DNA of 64,000 nucleotides from Phocicoccus pinnipedialis (GTDB taxonomy: Bacteria > Bacillota > Bacilli > Staphylococcales > Salinicoccaceae): the NCBI RefSeq assembly GCF_903994035.1, contig NZ_CAJEWB010000010.1, forward strand, positions 1 to 64,000, given 5' to 3'. This document shows, piece after piece, positions 1 through 6,592 of the stretch (its first letter is position 1; each line of letters starts with the position of its first letter). The translations under genes and the position numbers were made by a program. The notes under the pieces are model-generated. The model saw only the letters and a list, made by a program, of their open reading frames with translations. It was not told where the DNA came from and ran no database searches.

Positions 1-49
1 ATTTAACAATAGTGTATATTATATTTAACAAATAAAGCAGAGGTGAATT

Positions 50-637
50 ATGAATCATTCCTATACAATAAATGGAGCAACAATGTATATTGGTACAGAT
101 GAATCAGCTCAAAATGAAGTGATTACTCAAATCATGGAGTCATCCGGTGAACTTTATAAAGTGAAAAAGACATCTAACAGAATAGTAATGGAAAATTGTC
201 GTGCATATTCTTCAAATTACTCTCACAGAAAAGAAATTACCAAACATTTAACACGTATAATTTCGAAGCAACCAATTATGATAGACTTTATAGGTAGTTA
301 TATCTATTTCCCAATGTATTCTGATCGTAATCACATCAATCATTGGTTCAATATAAAATATATAGAAGATTATATTAAAGTAGGGGATATGACACGTATC
401 TCATTTACGAATGGGACATCCATAGATATAGATGTTTCATATTACACGTTTGAAAGGCAATACATGTGTGCGTTGAAGTTGTATTACAAAGCGAATCAAA
501 AACGGGAAAAAATTTTAGAACAAGAAAAAAATAAAGGACCAGACATGAGAAGTGTAGAAGCTGATTTAAAATTTTTAGAAGAATACAGAAGACAGCAATA
601 CATTAATTTCATGCAAAATATAGATTTAATGAAATGA
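50..637 (+). CDS. comK: ComK-family competence transcription factor
   Basis: This 195-residue protein matches the ComK family, the master activator of late competence (DNA-uptake) genes, which binds AT-rich K-boxes in promoter DNA. The family core is visible: C50-R-A-Y-S-S-N-Y57, then K73-Q-P-I-M-I-D and Y86-F-P-M-Y-S, followed by the charged C-terminal part typical of ComK. Length is normal for the family. An AGAGGTG ribosome-binding site sits 6 nt before the ATG. It stands alone, followed by a tRNA operon on the opposite strand. The region before the gene is cut by the window edge, so its promoter cannot be judged. The identification is from recalled family motifs. Confidence 0.82.
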   Translation: MNHSYTINGATMYIGTDESAQNEVITQIMESSGELYKVKKTSNRIVMENCRAYSSNYSHRKEITKHLTRIISKQPIMIDFIGSYIYFPMYSDRNHINHWFNIKYIEDYIKVGDMTRISFTNGTSIDIDVSYYTFERQYMCALKLYYKANQKREKILEQEKNKGPDMRSVEADLKFLEEYRRQQYINFMQNIDLMK

Positions 638-650
638 ACACGTAACTTAG

Positions 651-686
651 AATAATAAAAAAGTGCCTCTCATATGAGAGGCACTT
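651..686 (-). terminator. Terminator of the tRNA operon
   Basis: A perfect 26-nt palindrome (arms AAGTGCCTCTCAT / ATGAGAGGCACTT) is followed, reading on the minus strand, by TTTTATTATT. It therefore suits termination of the minus-strand tRNA operon. It may also stop comK, although the plus side has no T tract. Confidence 0.8.
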
Positions 687-691
687 AATAA

Positions 692-779
692 CGGGTAGTA
701 ACGGATTTGAACCGTTGAAACGGGGTTACCGTTTACACGCGTTCCAGGCGTGCGCCTTCAGCCACTCGGCCAACTACCC
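692..779 (-). tRNA. tRNA-Ser (GGA)
   Basis: The minus strand folds as a class II tRNA with a long variable arm. The anticodon loop reads CTGGAAC, giving anticodon GGA. The acceptor arms GGGTAGT and ACTACCC pair and G is the discriminator. CCA is not encoded. It is the last gene of the minus-strand tRNA operon. Confidence 0.93.
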
Positions 780-786
780 AAATAAA

Positions 787-816
787 AATACACATAAACG
801 ATTTAGTTTATGTGTA
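787..816 (-). other. Inter-tRNA hairpin
   Basis: The arms CACATAAAC (791-799) and GTTTATGTG (806-814) form a 9-bp stem between the Ser and Glu tRNA genes. It is probably a processing or partial termination hairpin within the tRNA transcript. The role is inferred. Confidence 0.5.
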
Positions 817-819
817 AGA

Positions 820-891
820 TGACCCCTACGGGATTCGAACCCGTGTTACCGCCGTGAAAGGGCGGTGTCTTAACCGCTTGACCAAGGGGCC
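820..891 (-). tRNA. tRNA-Glu (TTC)
   Basis: The cloverleaf on the minus strand begins GGCCCCTTGGTC and ends AGGGGTC plus discriminator A. The anticodon arm reads CCGCCCTTTCACGGCGG with anticodon TTC. CCA is not encoded. Confidence 0.94.
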
Positions 892-895
892 AGAG

Positions 896-967
896 CTCCA
901 CAGGTAGGATTCGAACCTACGACCGATCGGTTAACAGCCGATAGCTCTACCACTGAGCTACTGTGGA
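896..967 (-). tRNA. tRNA-Asn (GTT), copy 1
   Basis: The minus strand reads TCCACAGTAGCTCAGTGG, with anticodon GTT in the loop CTGTTAA and discriminator G. All 72 bases are identical to the plus-strand tRNA-Asn at 2408. The two copies form an inverted repeat 1.4 kb apart. Confidence 0.95.
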
Positions 968-976
968 ATAATAGAA

Positions 977-1050
977 TGGAGCGGGTGAAGAGAATCGAAC
1001 TCTCGACATCAGCTTGGAAGGCTGAGGTTATACCACTTAACTACACCCGC
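977..1050 (-). tRNA. tRNA-Gly (TCC)
   Basis: The minus-strand cloverleaf starts GCGGGTGTAGTTAAGTGG and has anticodon loop CTTCCAA (anticodon TCC). The acceptor arms GCGGGTG and CACCCGC pair, and the 3' CCA is encoded (977-979). Confidence 0.95.
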
Positions 1051-1060
1051 ATAAAAGTAA

Positions 1061-1135
1061 GGGCGACTGATGGGAATCGAACCCACGAGTGCCGGAGCCA
1101 CAATCCGGTGCGTTAACCACTTCGCCACAATCGCC
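1061..1135 (-). tRNA. tRNA-His (GTG)
   Basis: The minus strand starts GGCGATTGTGGCGAAGTGG and carries anticodon GTG. The extra 5' G pairs opposite the 3' terminal C, which is the -1 G:C73 pair that marks histidine tRNAs. Confidence 0.94.
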
Positions 1136-1139
1136 AAAA

Positions 1140-1215
1140 TGGTGGTTCTGGACGGAGTCGAACCGCCGACACTCTGATCTTCAGTCAGATGCTCTACCAA
1201 CTGAGCTACAGAACC
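1140..1215 (-). tRNA. tRNA-Phe (GAA)
   Basis: The minus strand starts GGTTCTGTAGCTCAGTTGG, has anticodon GAA in the loop CTGAAGA, and ends with encoded CCA (1140-1142). Confidence 0.95.
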
Positions 1216-1245
1216 TAATACATGATTAACGCTTTAAATAAAAAA

Positions 1246-1321
1246 TGGCGGTCCCGACGGGAATCGAACCCGCGATCTCCTGCGTGACAGGCAGGCATGT
1301 TAACCGCTACACCACGGGACC
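1246..1321 (-). tRNA. tRNA-Asp (GTC)
   Basis: The minus strand starts GGTCCCGTGGTGTAGCGG. The anticodon is GTC, the acceptor is GGTCCCG/CGGGACC, discriminator G is followed by encoded CCA (1246-1248). Confidence 0.95.
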
Positions 1322-1325
1322 TAAA

Positions 1326-1399
<74 letters not shown>

Positions 1400-1436
1400 A
1401 TAATAATAGTTAGCGTTTTTTTAACGTCTAGATAAT

Positions 1437-1465
1437 ATCTTACACAAAGATTTCAAAATTATCAA
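1437..1465 (-). promoter_or_regulatory. Promoter of the tRNA operon
   Basis: On the minus strand, TTGATA (1460-1465) lies 17 nt before TAAGAT (1437-1442), about 38 nt upstream of tRNA-fMet. This is a SigA-type promoter in the expected place. Confidence 0.55.
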
Positions 1466-1472
1466 GTACTTT

Positions 1473-1500
1473 TTGATTATTTTTATACAAAACATATAAT
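1473..1500 (+). promoter_or_regulatory. Promoter of the thermonuclease gene
   Basis: TTGATT (1473-1478), a 16-nt spacer and a consensus TATAAT (1495-1500) precede nuc by 53 nt. It overlaps no coding sequence and is back to back with the tRNA operon promoter. Confidence 0.6.
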
Positions 1501-1553
1501 AATAGGGTAGATATATGTATAATAATCAAAATGAATAGTTTAAGGATGATTTT

Positions 1554-2135
1554 ATGAAAAATGGTAATGAAGAATTTTATAAAAACGGAAGACGTCCATT
1601 CAGGAAATATCAAAAGTTAGGACTTCCAGGATTACTTGCTGTTCTAGGTATAATGCTTCTCGTTTACTTTTTTAGTGGTAATGATGAAGATGTGATTCAT
1701 ACTAATGATAGGCATGTTGTCAACTCCTTTGAGAAGTACGAAGTTAAACTTGATCGCCATACGGATGGCGACACAACGCAATTTATTTTTAATGGAGAGA
1801 GTCATTCATTTAGATACTTAATAATTGATACTCCAGAAATAGGTCGTAATGGGGATAAAAGTGAACCATATGCTGAAGAGGCTCTTGAGAGGGTAAAAGA
1901 AGTTCTAGGAAATGCAGAACATATATATATAGAGTTTGATAATGAAATCAAAGATAAATATGATCGATACCTAGCATATGTATATGCTGATGATGTTATG
2001 CTCAATGAGCTTCTCGTTAGAGAAGGGCTCGCGACGGTTCGTTATATTCAGCAGCCAAACGATACGTATTTAGATATTTTGAAGAAAGCAGAGAAAGAAG
2101 CAAAAGCAAATAAGCGAGGTCTTTGGTCAAATTAG
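1554..2135 (+). CDS. nuc: Membrane-anchored thermonuclease (SNase-like)
   Basis: The 193-residue protein has an N-terminal hydrophobic anchor (about residues 24-41) with positive residues before it. A staphylococcal nuclease-like OB-fold domain follows. The catalytic set is complete: D71-G-D73, R87, D92-T-P-E95 and R138 correspond in order to D21, R35, D40, E43 and R87 of mature nuclease. It should be a calcium-dependent extracellular or surface-held DNase/RNase that makes 3'-phosphates. No signal-peptidase AxA site is obvious directly after the helix, so it may remain tethered. It is monocistronic, with its own promoter and a hairpin at 2167. Confidence 0.9.
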   Translation: MKNGNEEFYKNGRRPFRKYQKLGLPGLLAVLGIMLLVYFFSGNDEDVIHTNDRHVVNSFEKYEVKLDRHTDGDTTQFIFNGESHSFRYLIIDTPEIGRNGDKSEPYAEEALERVKEVLGNAEHIYIEFDNEIKDKYDRYLAYVYADDVMLNELLVREGLATVRYIQQPNDTYLDILKKAEKEAKANKRGLWSN

Positions 2136-2166
2136 AATTATAAAATTATAAATAATAGTGATTTAT

Positions 2167-2193
2167 TTGAGAAAAATGTACATTTTTTCTCAA
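2167..2193 (+). terminator. Hairpin after nuc
   Basis: The arms TTGAGAAAAA and TTTTTTCTCAA form a hairpin 31 nt after the nuc stop, with the T run inside the 3' arm. It is a likely though atypical terminator. Confidence 0.5.
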
Positions 2194-2218
2194 TTAGCAT
2201 TGATTAATTCTCAATTAG
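2188..2218 (+). promoter_or_regulatory. Direct repeat at candidate sRNA promoter
   Basis: TCTCAATTAG occurs at 2188-2197 and again at 2209-2218, exactly 21 bp apart (two helical turns). The copies bracket the -35 element at 2200-2205. The geometry suggests a regulator-binding site. The regulator is unknown. Confidence 0.4.
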
Positions 2219-2228
2219 ATGATAGTAT
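2200..2228 (+). promoter_or_regulatory. Candidate sRNA promoter
   Basis: TTGATT (2200-2205), a 17-nt spacer and TAGTAT (2223-2228) form a plausible SigA promoter. TATAAA at 2226 is an alternative -10. Predicted start is about 2235. Confidence 0.45.
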
Positions 2229-2234
2229 AAATAT

Positions 2235-2346
2235 ATCAAATAAATTAATCAGCCCCCCGATTAATTAATGTTTTGAATTATATGCATCTAAAACCCATAC
2301 TTATAAAAACAACATTACTCAGTAATGTTGTTTTTAAATTTTTTTA
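2235..2346 (+). ncRNA. Candidate small RNA with C6 hairpin loop
   Basis: Between the thermonuclease hairpin and tRNA-Asn there is a possible transcript of about 105 nt. It contains an 8-bp hairpin (AATTAATC / GATTAATT, 2243-2266) whose loop is AGCCCCCC, a second C-containing stretch ACCCATAC, and a strong terminator (2305-2346). No ORF fits. C-rich unpaired loops are typical of staphylococcal and Bacillus trans-acting sRNAs that pair with Shine-Dalgarno sequences. I do not recognise it as RsaE/RoxS by sequence. The existence of the transcript is inferred from promoter plus terminator. Confidence 0.45.
2305..2346 (+). terminator. Rho-independent terminator
   Basis: A 15-bp stem (AAAAACAACATTACT / AGTAATGTTGTTTTT) is followed by AAATTTTTTT. 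It lies 170 nt after nuc and 62 nt before tRNA-Asn, so it most likely ends the candidate small RNA. Confidence 0.8.
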
Positions 2347-2356
2347 TTATTAGGTC

Positions 2357-2384
2357 TTGAAATTTAACAGAGGACTGGTATAAT
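2357..2384 (+). promoter_or_regulatory. Promoter of tRNA-Asn/Ser pair
   Basis: TTGAAA (2357-2362), a 16-nt spacer and TATAAT (2379-2384) with an extended TGG lie 24 nt before tRNA-Asn. Confidence 0.7.
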
Positions 2385-2407
2385 AATAAATGTTGATTGA
2401 AAAATAT

Positions 2408-2482
2408 TCCACAGTAGCTCAGTGGTAGAGCTATCGGCTGTTAACCGATCGGTCGTAGGTTCGAATCCTACCTGTGGAGCCA
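2408..2482 (+). tRNA. tRNA-Asn (GTT), copy 2
   Basis: The sequence TCCACAGTAGCTCAGTGG starts a full cloverleaf with anticodon GTT and encoded CCA (2480-2482). Its 72-base body is identical to the minus-strand copy at 896. Confidence 0.95.
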
Positions 2483-2487
2483 TATAT

Positions 2488-2577
2488 GGGAACGTACTCA
2501 AGTGGCTGAAGAGGCGCCCCTGCTAAGGGTGTAGGTCGGTTCATACCGGCGCGAGGGTTCGAATCTCTCCGTTCCCG
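2488..2577 (+). tRNA. tRNA-Ser (GCT)
   Basis: This class II tRNA has a long variable arm. The acceptor pairs GGGAACG with CGTTCCC, discriminator G is present and the anticodon is GCT (loop CTGCTAA). CCA is not encoded (TCA follows). It is cotranscribed with tRNA-Asn. Confidence 0.94.
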
Positions 2578-2627
2578 TCACAAACCCATATGTTATCAGT
2601 GTTCAATTGAACATGTAGCATTTTGGT

Positions 2628-2659
2628 GGCAGTTATGAAAATAACTGCCTTATTTTTTT
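2628..2659 (+). terminator. Terminator after tRNA-Ser
   Basis: The stem GGCAGTTAT / ATAACTGCC with loop GAAA is followed by TTATTTTTTT. Confidence 0.88.
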
Positions 2660-2698
2660 ACTTAAATTAAAAAGACTACATATATCCTGGATAATCAT

Positions 2699-2734
2699 AT
2701 CTCTTATTACTTAACGGTAGTGAGAGATTTTTTT
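2699..2734 (+). terminator. Second terminator-like hairpin
   Basis: ATCTCTTATTAC pairs with GTAGTGAGAGAT using two G:U pairs and is followed by TTTTTTT. It lies 40 nt after the tRNA terminator and upstream of the transporter promoter. It may be a backup terminator. Confidence 0.55.
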
Positions 2735-2782
2735 GTTTAACAGCGATTTATTAAAATATAAACTCTAAAATTAAAATATCGT

Positions 2783-2810
2783 TAGACAATAGTTTATGTA
2801 GTGATATAAA
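2783..2810 (+). promoter_or_regulatory. Promoter of AbgT-family gene
   Basis: TAGACA (2783-2788), a 16-nt spacer and TATAAA (2805-2810) lie 36 nt before the start codon. Confidence 0.5.
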
Positions 2811-2846
2811 ATAAGTTTTATAAATATAAAAGAAAGAGGTGTTTGT

Positions 2847-4385
2847 ATGGTAGAGAAAAAGAAAGGTATCTTTCAAAGGATACTCGACGTCATAGAGCGT
2901 GTAGGTAATAAATTACCAGACCCGTTTGCTTTATTTGTTATTTTATCATTTATCGTCATGGTTATTTCATGGATATTTGCAAATAGAGGTGCGACTGTTA
3001 TTCACCCATCTTCAGGTGAAGAGTTGCCCGTTAAAAACTTAATTTCAGGAGAAGGTCTTCAATACATACTCGAAAGTACCTTAACGAACTTCACAGGATT
3101 TGCCCCACTTGGCCTAGTACTCGCAATGATGCTCGGTATTGGATTAGCCGAAAAAGTCGGTCTTTTAGACTATGCAATCCGCAAAACAATTTTAAAGTCT
3201 CCGCCGTTCTTACTTACATATACAGTTGTGTTTGTAGGTATAATGGGTAATATCGCAAGTGATGCGGCTGTAATCATCATTCCACCACTTGGTGCACTTG
3301 TATTCTACAAAGTGGGGAGACACCCATTAGCAGGTCTTGCAGCTGGTTTCGCAGGAGCTGGTGCAGGTTTTACAGCAAACTTATTAATTGCAGGTACAGA
3401 CGTTTTGCTTTCAGGTCTCACAACTGAAGCAGCAAAAATCGTTGATCCTTCATTAATCGTGTCACCGCTCGACAACTGGTATTTCAACATTGTGTCTGTA
3501 TTCATGCTTACTATCATTGGCGGACTCGTTACAACACGATTTATTGAGCCACGTCTTGGAAAATACGAAGGTGGAGAAATAGACAATGAGATAGAAGAAC
3601 AAGAAGATCACCCAAATGCAAAACTTGGTGTAATCCTCGTTGGTGTTTTAACACTTGTATACTGGGGTGGACTATTCGCATGGATGTTATTAGATAAAAA
3701 CTCACCGCTTACGGGTGAAAATGGTAGTATCATGTCAAGCCCATTCCTATCAGGAATCGTGCCGATTATTCTACTATACTTCATCTTAATTGGTTTAACA
3801 TACGGAATCACAGTAGGAAGCATTCGATCATCTAAAGATGTTACTGCAAAGATGACAGAAGCAATTCAAGAAATGGCTGGCTACATCGTATTGGTATTCG
3901 CAATTGCACAGTTCACAGCGTATTTCAACTGGTCCAACCTTGGTACATGGATTGCCGTTAACGGAGCTGAGTTCTTGAAAGATATTAACTTTACAGGGAT
4001 TCCGCTTATCATTGGCTATGTCATTTTTACAGCACTTCTAAACTTCCTGATTACGTCAGGTTCAGCGAAATGGGCAATTGAAGCGCCTATTTTTGTACCG
4101 ATGTTCATGCAGCTTGGATATGATCCAGCGTTTACACAAGCAGCATATCGTATAGCGGACTCGAGCATCAATATTGTAACCCCACTGTTCCCAAGCATGA
4201 TTATCATCTTAGCATTTATGAAACGTTATGATAAAAATACGAGTATTGGTAGCTATATGGCGCTAATGCTTCCATATTCAATTACATTTTTACTTGCTTG
4301 GATCATACTTTTACTTGTATTTTACTTCCTAAACATACCGTTTGGACCAGGGATTTACTCGTTATTAGAAAACTCAACAAGATAG
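2847..4385 (+). CDS. AbgT-family transporter (p-aminobenzoyl-glutamate type)
   Basis: The 512-residue protein is polytopic, with roughly 11-13 membrane segments, and has the AbgT family signature from its start (V-G-N-K-L-P-D-P-F near residue 20, then T-G-F-A-P-L-G near 84). The conserved G-N-I-A-S-D-A-A hairpin lies near residue 135 and G-A-G-A-G-F-T-A-N-L near 170. Characterised members import p-aminobenzoyl-glutamate (AbgT) or export sulfonamides (MtrF, YdaH), driven by ion gradients. No abgA/abgB hydrolase genes are adjacent, so an importer or drug/metabolite exporter role is open. GAAAGAGGTG provides the ribosome-binding site. It is monocistronic with a terminator at 4398. Confidence 0.88.
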   Translation: MVEKKKGIFQRILDVIERVGNKLPDPFALFVILSFIVMVISWIFANRGATVIHPSSGEELPVKNLISGEGLQYILESTLTNFTGFAPLGLVLAMMLGIGLAEKVGLLDYAIRKTILKSPPFLLTYTVVFVGIMGNIASDAAVIIIPPLGALVFYKVGRHPLAGLAAGFAGAGAGFTANLLIAGTDVLLSGLTTEAAKIVDPSLIVSPLDNWYFNIVSVFMLTIIGGLVTTRFIEPRLGKYEGGEIDNEIEEQEDHPNAKLGVILVGVLTLVYWGGLFAWMLLDKNSPLTGENGSIMSSPFLSGIVPIILLYFILIGLTYGITVGSIRSSKDVTAKMTEAIQEMAGYIVLVFAIAQFTAYFNWSNLGTWIAVNGAEFLKDINFTGIPLIIGYVIFTALLNFLITSGSAKWAIEAPIFVPMFMQLGYDPAFTQAAYRIADSSINIVTPLFPSMIIILAFMKRYDKNTSIGSYMALMLPYSITFLLAWIILLLVFYFLNIPFGPGIYSLLENSTR

Positions 4386-4397
4386 AAAATATATATT

Positions 4398-4424
4398 CAG
4401 CCGTAGCTTTTACGGCTGTTTTTT
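4398..4424 (+). terminator. Terminator after AbgT-family gene
   Basis: CAGCCGTA / TACGGCTG with loop GCTTT is followed by six T. Confidence 0.88.
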
Positions 4425-4500
4425 AAACCTTTTGTTAGGATGTAAATTGAAAGTTTGGTAAAATTCGAATTGAAGTAGTGAAGGAAGGAGAGTTAATGCT

Positions 4501-4998
4501 TTGGATTTAGATCTAAATTTTATTTCGATTTTAGCATTGATGTTATCAGTTGCTGCAATCTCATTCGTATTCTTTATCTATAAAGCAAAAGGGCGTGGCG
4601 AAATATTGCTTACGCAACCTTATTTAGAAATTGATGAGGTTAAAGAATTTGTAAATGATGATGGACGTAAATTAATTCAATTTAGAGTCATCAATAACAA
4701 TGCAAATCCATTTCAACTTGAAGACTTCACTCTGCAAGGATACGATATGGACACAGATTTTCATTATGGAAAACCTTCAGTGGATAATCAAGGTTTAGTT
4801 GAACATGATGTTTTGTATTTAAACGTATATATTGAAGAGAAATCAGCATTCAATGCAAGACTTTTAATCAAATATACAGACTTTAATGGTGAATTGCACC
4901 ATGCAGCATCCGTAAAAGTGTATGTTGAAGGTGGGGAGATTGCCCATGATGTTACAGGATCGAAATTCATATTAAGAAAAAGAACGGAGATGTTTTAA
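4501..4998 (+). CDS. Unknown membrane-anchored protein
   Basis: I do not recognise this 165-residue protein. It has one N-terminal membrane segment (about residues 7-27) with no signal-peptidase site visible. A soluble domain rich in alternating beta-type residues follows and resembles an immunoglobulin-like or FxLYD-type fold by texture only. The start is TTG at 4501: a GGAAGGAGAG site lies 7-9 nt before it, and the nearby ATG at 4496 is in a frame that stops at once. Its stop codon directly abuts the ATG of the aldo/keto reductase, so the two are probably cotranscribed and translationally coupled. Confidence 0.7.
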   Translation: MDLDLNFISILALMLSVAAISFVFFIYKAKGRGEILLTQPYLEIDEVKEFVNDDGRKLIQFRVINNNANPFQLEDFTLQGYDMDTDFHYGKPSVDNQGLVEHDVLYLNVYIEEKSAFNARLLIKYTDFNGELHHAASVKVYVEGGEIAHDVTGSKFILRKRTEMF

Positions 4999-5847
4999 AT
5001 GGAAAACGTAAGAAGTACGTATACGCTAAAAAATGGATTAGAGGTTCCTGTAGTTGGATTTGGAACTTGGAAAACACCAGATGGAGACGATGCATACAAC
5101 GCAGTTCTAGAAGCATTAAAAGTAGGATATCGTCATATAGATACTGCTGCAGTCTACGGTAATGAAGAGAGTGTAGGCAAAGCAATCAAGGATTCAGGAC
5201 TTGCACGTGAAGAAGTGTTCGTTACGTCTAAAGTTTGGAACACGGAGCGTGGATATGATAAAACAATGGCAGCTTTTGAAGCTTCGTTAGAAAAACTTGG
5301 CATGGATTACCTAGATCTTTACTTAATTCACTGGCCAGCAATTGAAATGCAAAACGAAGACTGGATAGAGTTAAACAAAGAATCTTGGCGTGCATTAATG
5401 GAACTTTACAAAGGTGGAAGAGTGAAGAGTATTGGTGTATCTAACTTCCAAAAGAAACATATGGAAGCATTACGTGATGCCGAAATTTTACCAATGGTTA
5501 ACCAAATTGAATTCCACCCAGGTTGGTTACAAGAAGAGTCACGTGCTCTATGTAAAGAACTTGGAATTTTAGTTGAAGCATATTCTCCAAACGGAAATGG
5601 TAAATTATTAAACGATGATACTTTACTTAAAATTGCTGAAAAATATGGGAAGTCTGTTGCACAGATTTGTATTAGATGGACGTTACAACACGGCACACTT
5701 CCATTACCTAAATCAGTAACACCGCAATATATTAAAGAGAACACAGAAGTATTTGATTTTGAAATTAGTGATGAAGACATGAAGACAATCGATGAGATGG
5801 AATATCTCGTGGGCGTACCTACAGATCCAGATAACAGAGATTTCTAA
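4999..5847 (+). CDS. Aldo/keto reductase
   Basis: This 282-residue NADPH-dependent reductase reduces aldehydes or ketones (methylglyoxal and diketogulonate-type substrates in relatives). It is a TIM barrel of normal family length. The catalytic tetrad is complete: D48, Y53, K78 and H111 in D-T-A-A-V-Y, T-S-K-V-W and L-I-H-W-P. The cofactor-binding I-P-K/L-P-K-S region appears as L-P-L-P-K-S near residue 235. It follows the 4501 gene without a gap, and GAACGGAGATG forms the ribosome-binding site inside that gene's end. Substrate cannot be told from sequence. Confidence 0.92.
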   Translation: MENVRSTYTLKNGLEVPVVGFGTWKTPDGDDAYNAVLEALKVGYRHIDTAAVYGNEESVGKAIKDSGLAREEVFVTSKVWNTERGYDKTMAAFEASLEKLGMDYLDLYLIHWPAIEMQNEDWIELNKESWRALMELYKGGRVKSIGVSNFQKKHMEALRDAEILPMVNQIEFHPGWLQEESRALCKELGILVEAYSPNGNGKLLNDDTLLKIAEKYGKSVAQICIRWTLQHGTLPLPKSVTPQYIKENTEVFDFEISDEDMKTIDEMEYLVGVPTDPDNRDF

Positions 5848-5858
5848 TAACAAAAATA

Positions 5859-5895
5859 AACCCCTAAATCTTAATTAGAATTAGGGGCGTTTTTA
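5859..5895 (+). terminator. Bidirectional terminator
   Basis: CCCCTAA (5861-5867) pairs with TTAGGGG (5881-5887), with further pairing inside. GCGTTTTT follows on the plus strand and TTTATTTTT on the minus strand. It serves the convergent reductase and lipoprotein genes. Confidence 0.82.
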
Positions 5896-5912
5896 TATTT
5901 AAAGAATGAAAA

Positions 5913-6515
5913 CTATTTAGTTTTAATGATAACATCGAAAGCTTCGCTTTCCATGCCTTCTCTTGATTGTAAGTGAGTCTCTAACTCGTCGTCAATTGGG
6001 CCGTATGCAACAAATGCTTTTGTTGATTCGCCTTCTTTAACCATTGTTTCTGAAGAATCTGTGATCATGTCGGCATATTCGCTATCTTCTGGTATATCTA
6101 GTGTCATATTGTCAGTAGGATTTACACCTTCTTCAGTAACTTGTCTAACTGCGAAATCCAAGCCAAATGCTTCGGCAGCAGATGTAGGAACTGTCGCTTT
6201 ATTTGTAAATTGGAATTCAGCAACGACAACTTTTGTTGGACCTGGTTCGTCTTCTCCAGATTCTTTAGCTGCAGATTTAGCCTCATCTGATGCTGGAATT
6301 TCTACCGTATCAAATTTAGAGAACTCGTAGGTACCGTATTCTCCTTCGAATGATAGATCAGTTTCTTCACCAGCAGTAACTTCTGATGTTTCAGCTTCCT
6401 TACTTACTTCTTCCGTCTTATCTTCAACACTTTTGTTAGAATCCGTATTGGTACACGCAGTTAAAACAAGAGTAGATGCAAGACCAGTCATAATGATAAA
6501 TCGTTTAAAATCCAT
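5913..6515 (-). CDS. Lipoprotein with DUF4352/DUF5067-like domain
   Basis: The 200-residue protein has a lipoprotein signal peptide ending in the lipobox L-T-A-C21. It should be diacylated and anchored on the outer face of the membrane. A low-complexity acidic linker (about residues 22-55, rich in E, S, T) leads to a domain of about 140 residues resembling the DUF5067/DUF4352 beta-sandwich found in Gram-positive lipoproteins. These domains are thought to bind ligands or proteins, and the function is unknown. AGGAGGTCC lies 7 nt before the ATG. It is monocistronic. Confidence 0.75.
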   Translation of the reverse strand: MDFKRFIIMTGLASTLVLTACTNTDSNKSVEDKTEEVSKEAETSEVTAGEETDLSFEGEYGTYEFSKFDTVEIPASDEAKSAAKESGEDEPGPTKVVVAEFQFTNKATVPTSAAEAFGLDFAVRQVTEEGVNPTDNMTLDIPEDSEYADMITDSSETMVKEGESTKAFVAYGPIDDELETHLQSREGMESEAFDVIIKTK

Positions 6516-6592
6516 GAAATGGACCTCCTAAAAATTTAAAGTCATACAATATTATAAGCCTTTAGAATATTAATCACAAGATAAGGATACAT

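Noticed and set aside
1009-1200. Open frame of 63 codons on the minus strand
   Set aside because: It lies entirely over the Gly, His and Phe tRNA genes and has no ribosome-binding site.
2243-2266. AATTAATC/GATTAATT hairpin read as a terminator
   Set aside because: No T tract follows the stem, and a strong terminator lies 40 nt further on. It fits better as an RNA structural element.
2660-2740. Possible purine riboswitch before the AbgT-family gene
   Set aside because: A GACTACATAT string recalls the aptamer end, but the other conserved segments (TATA..., TTTCTACC) are missing.
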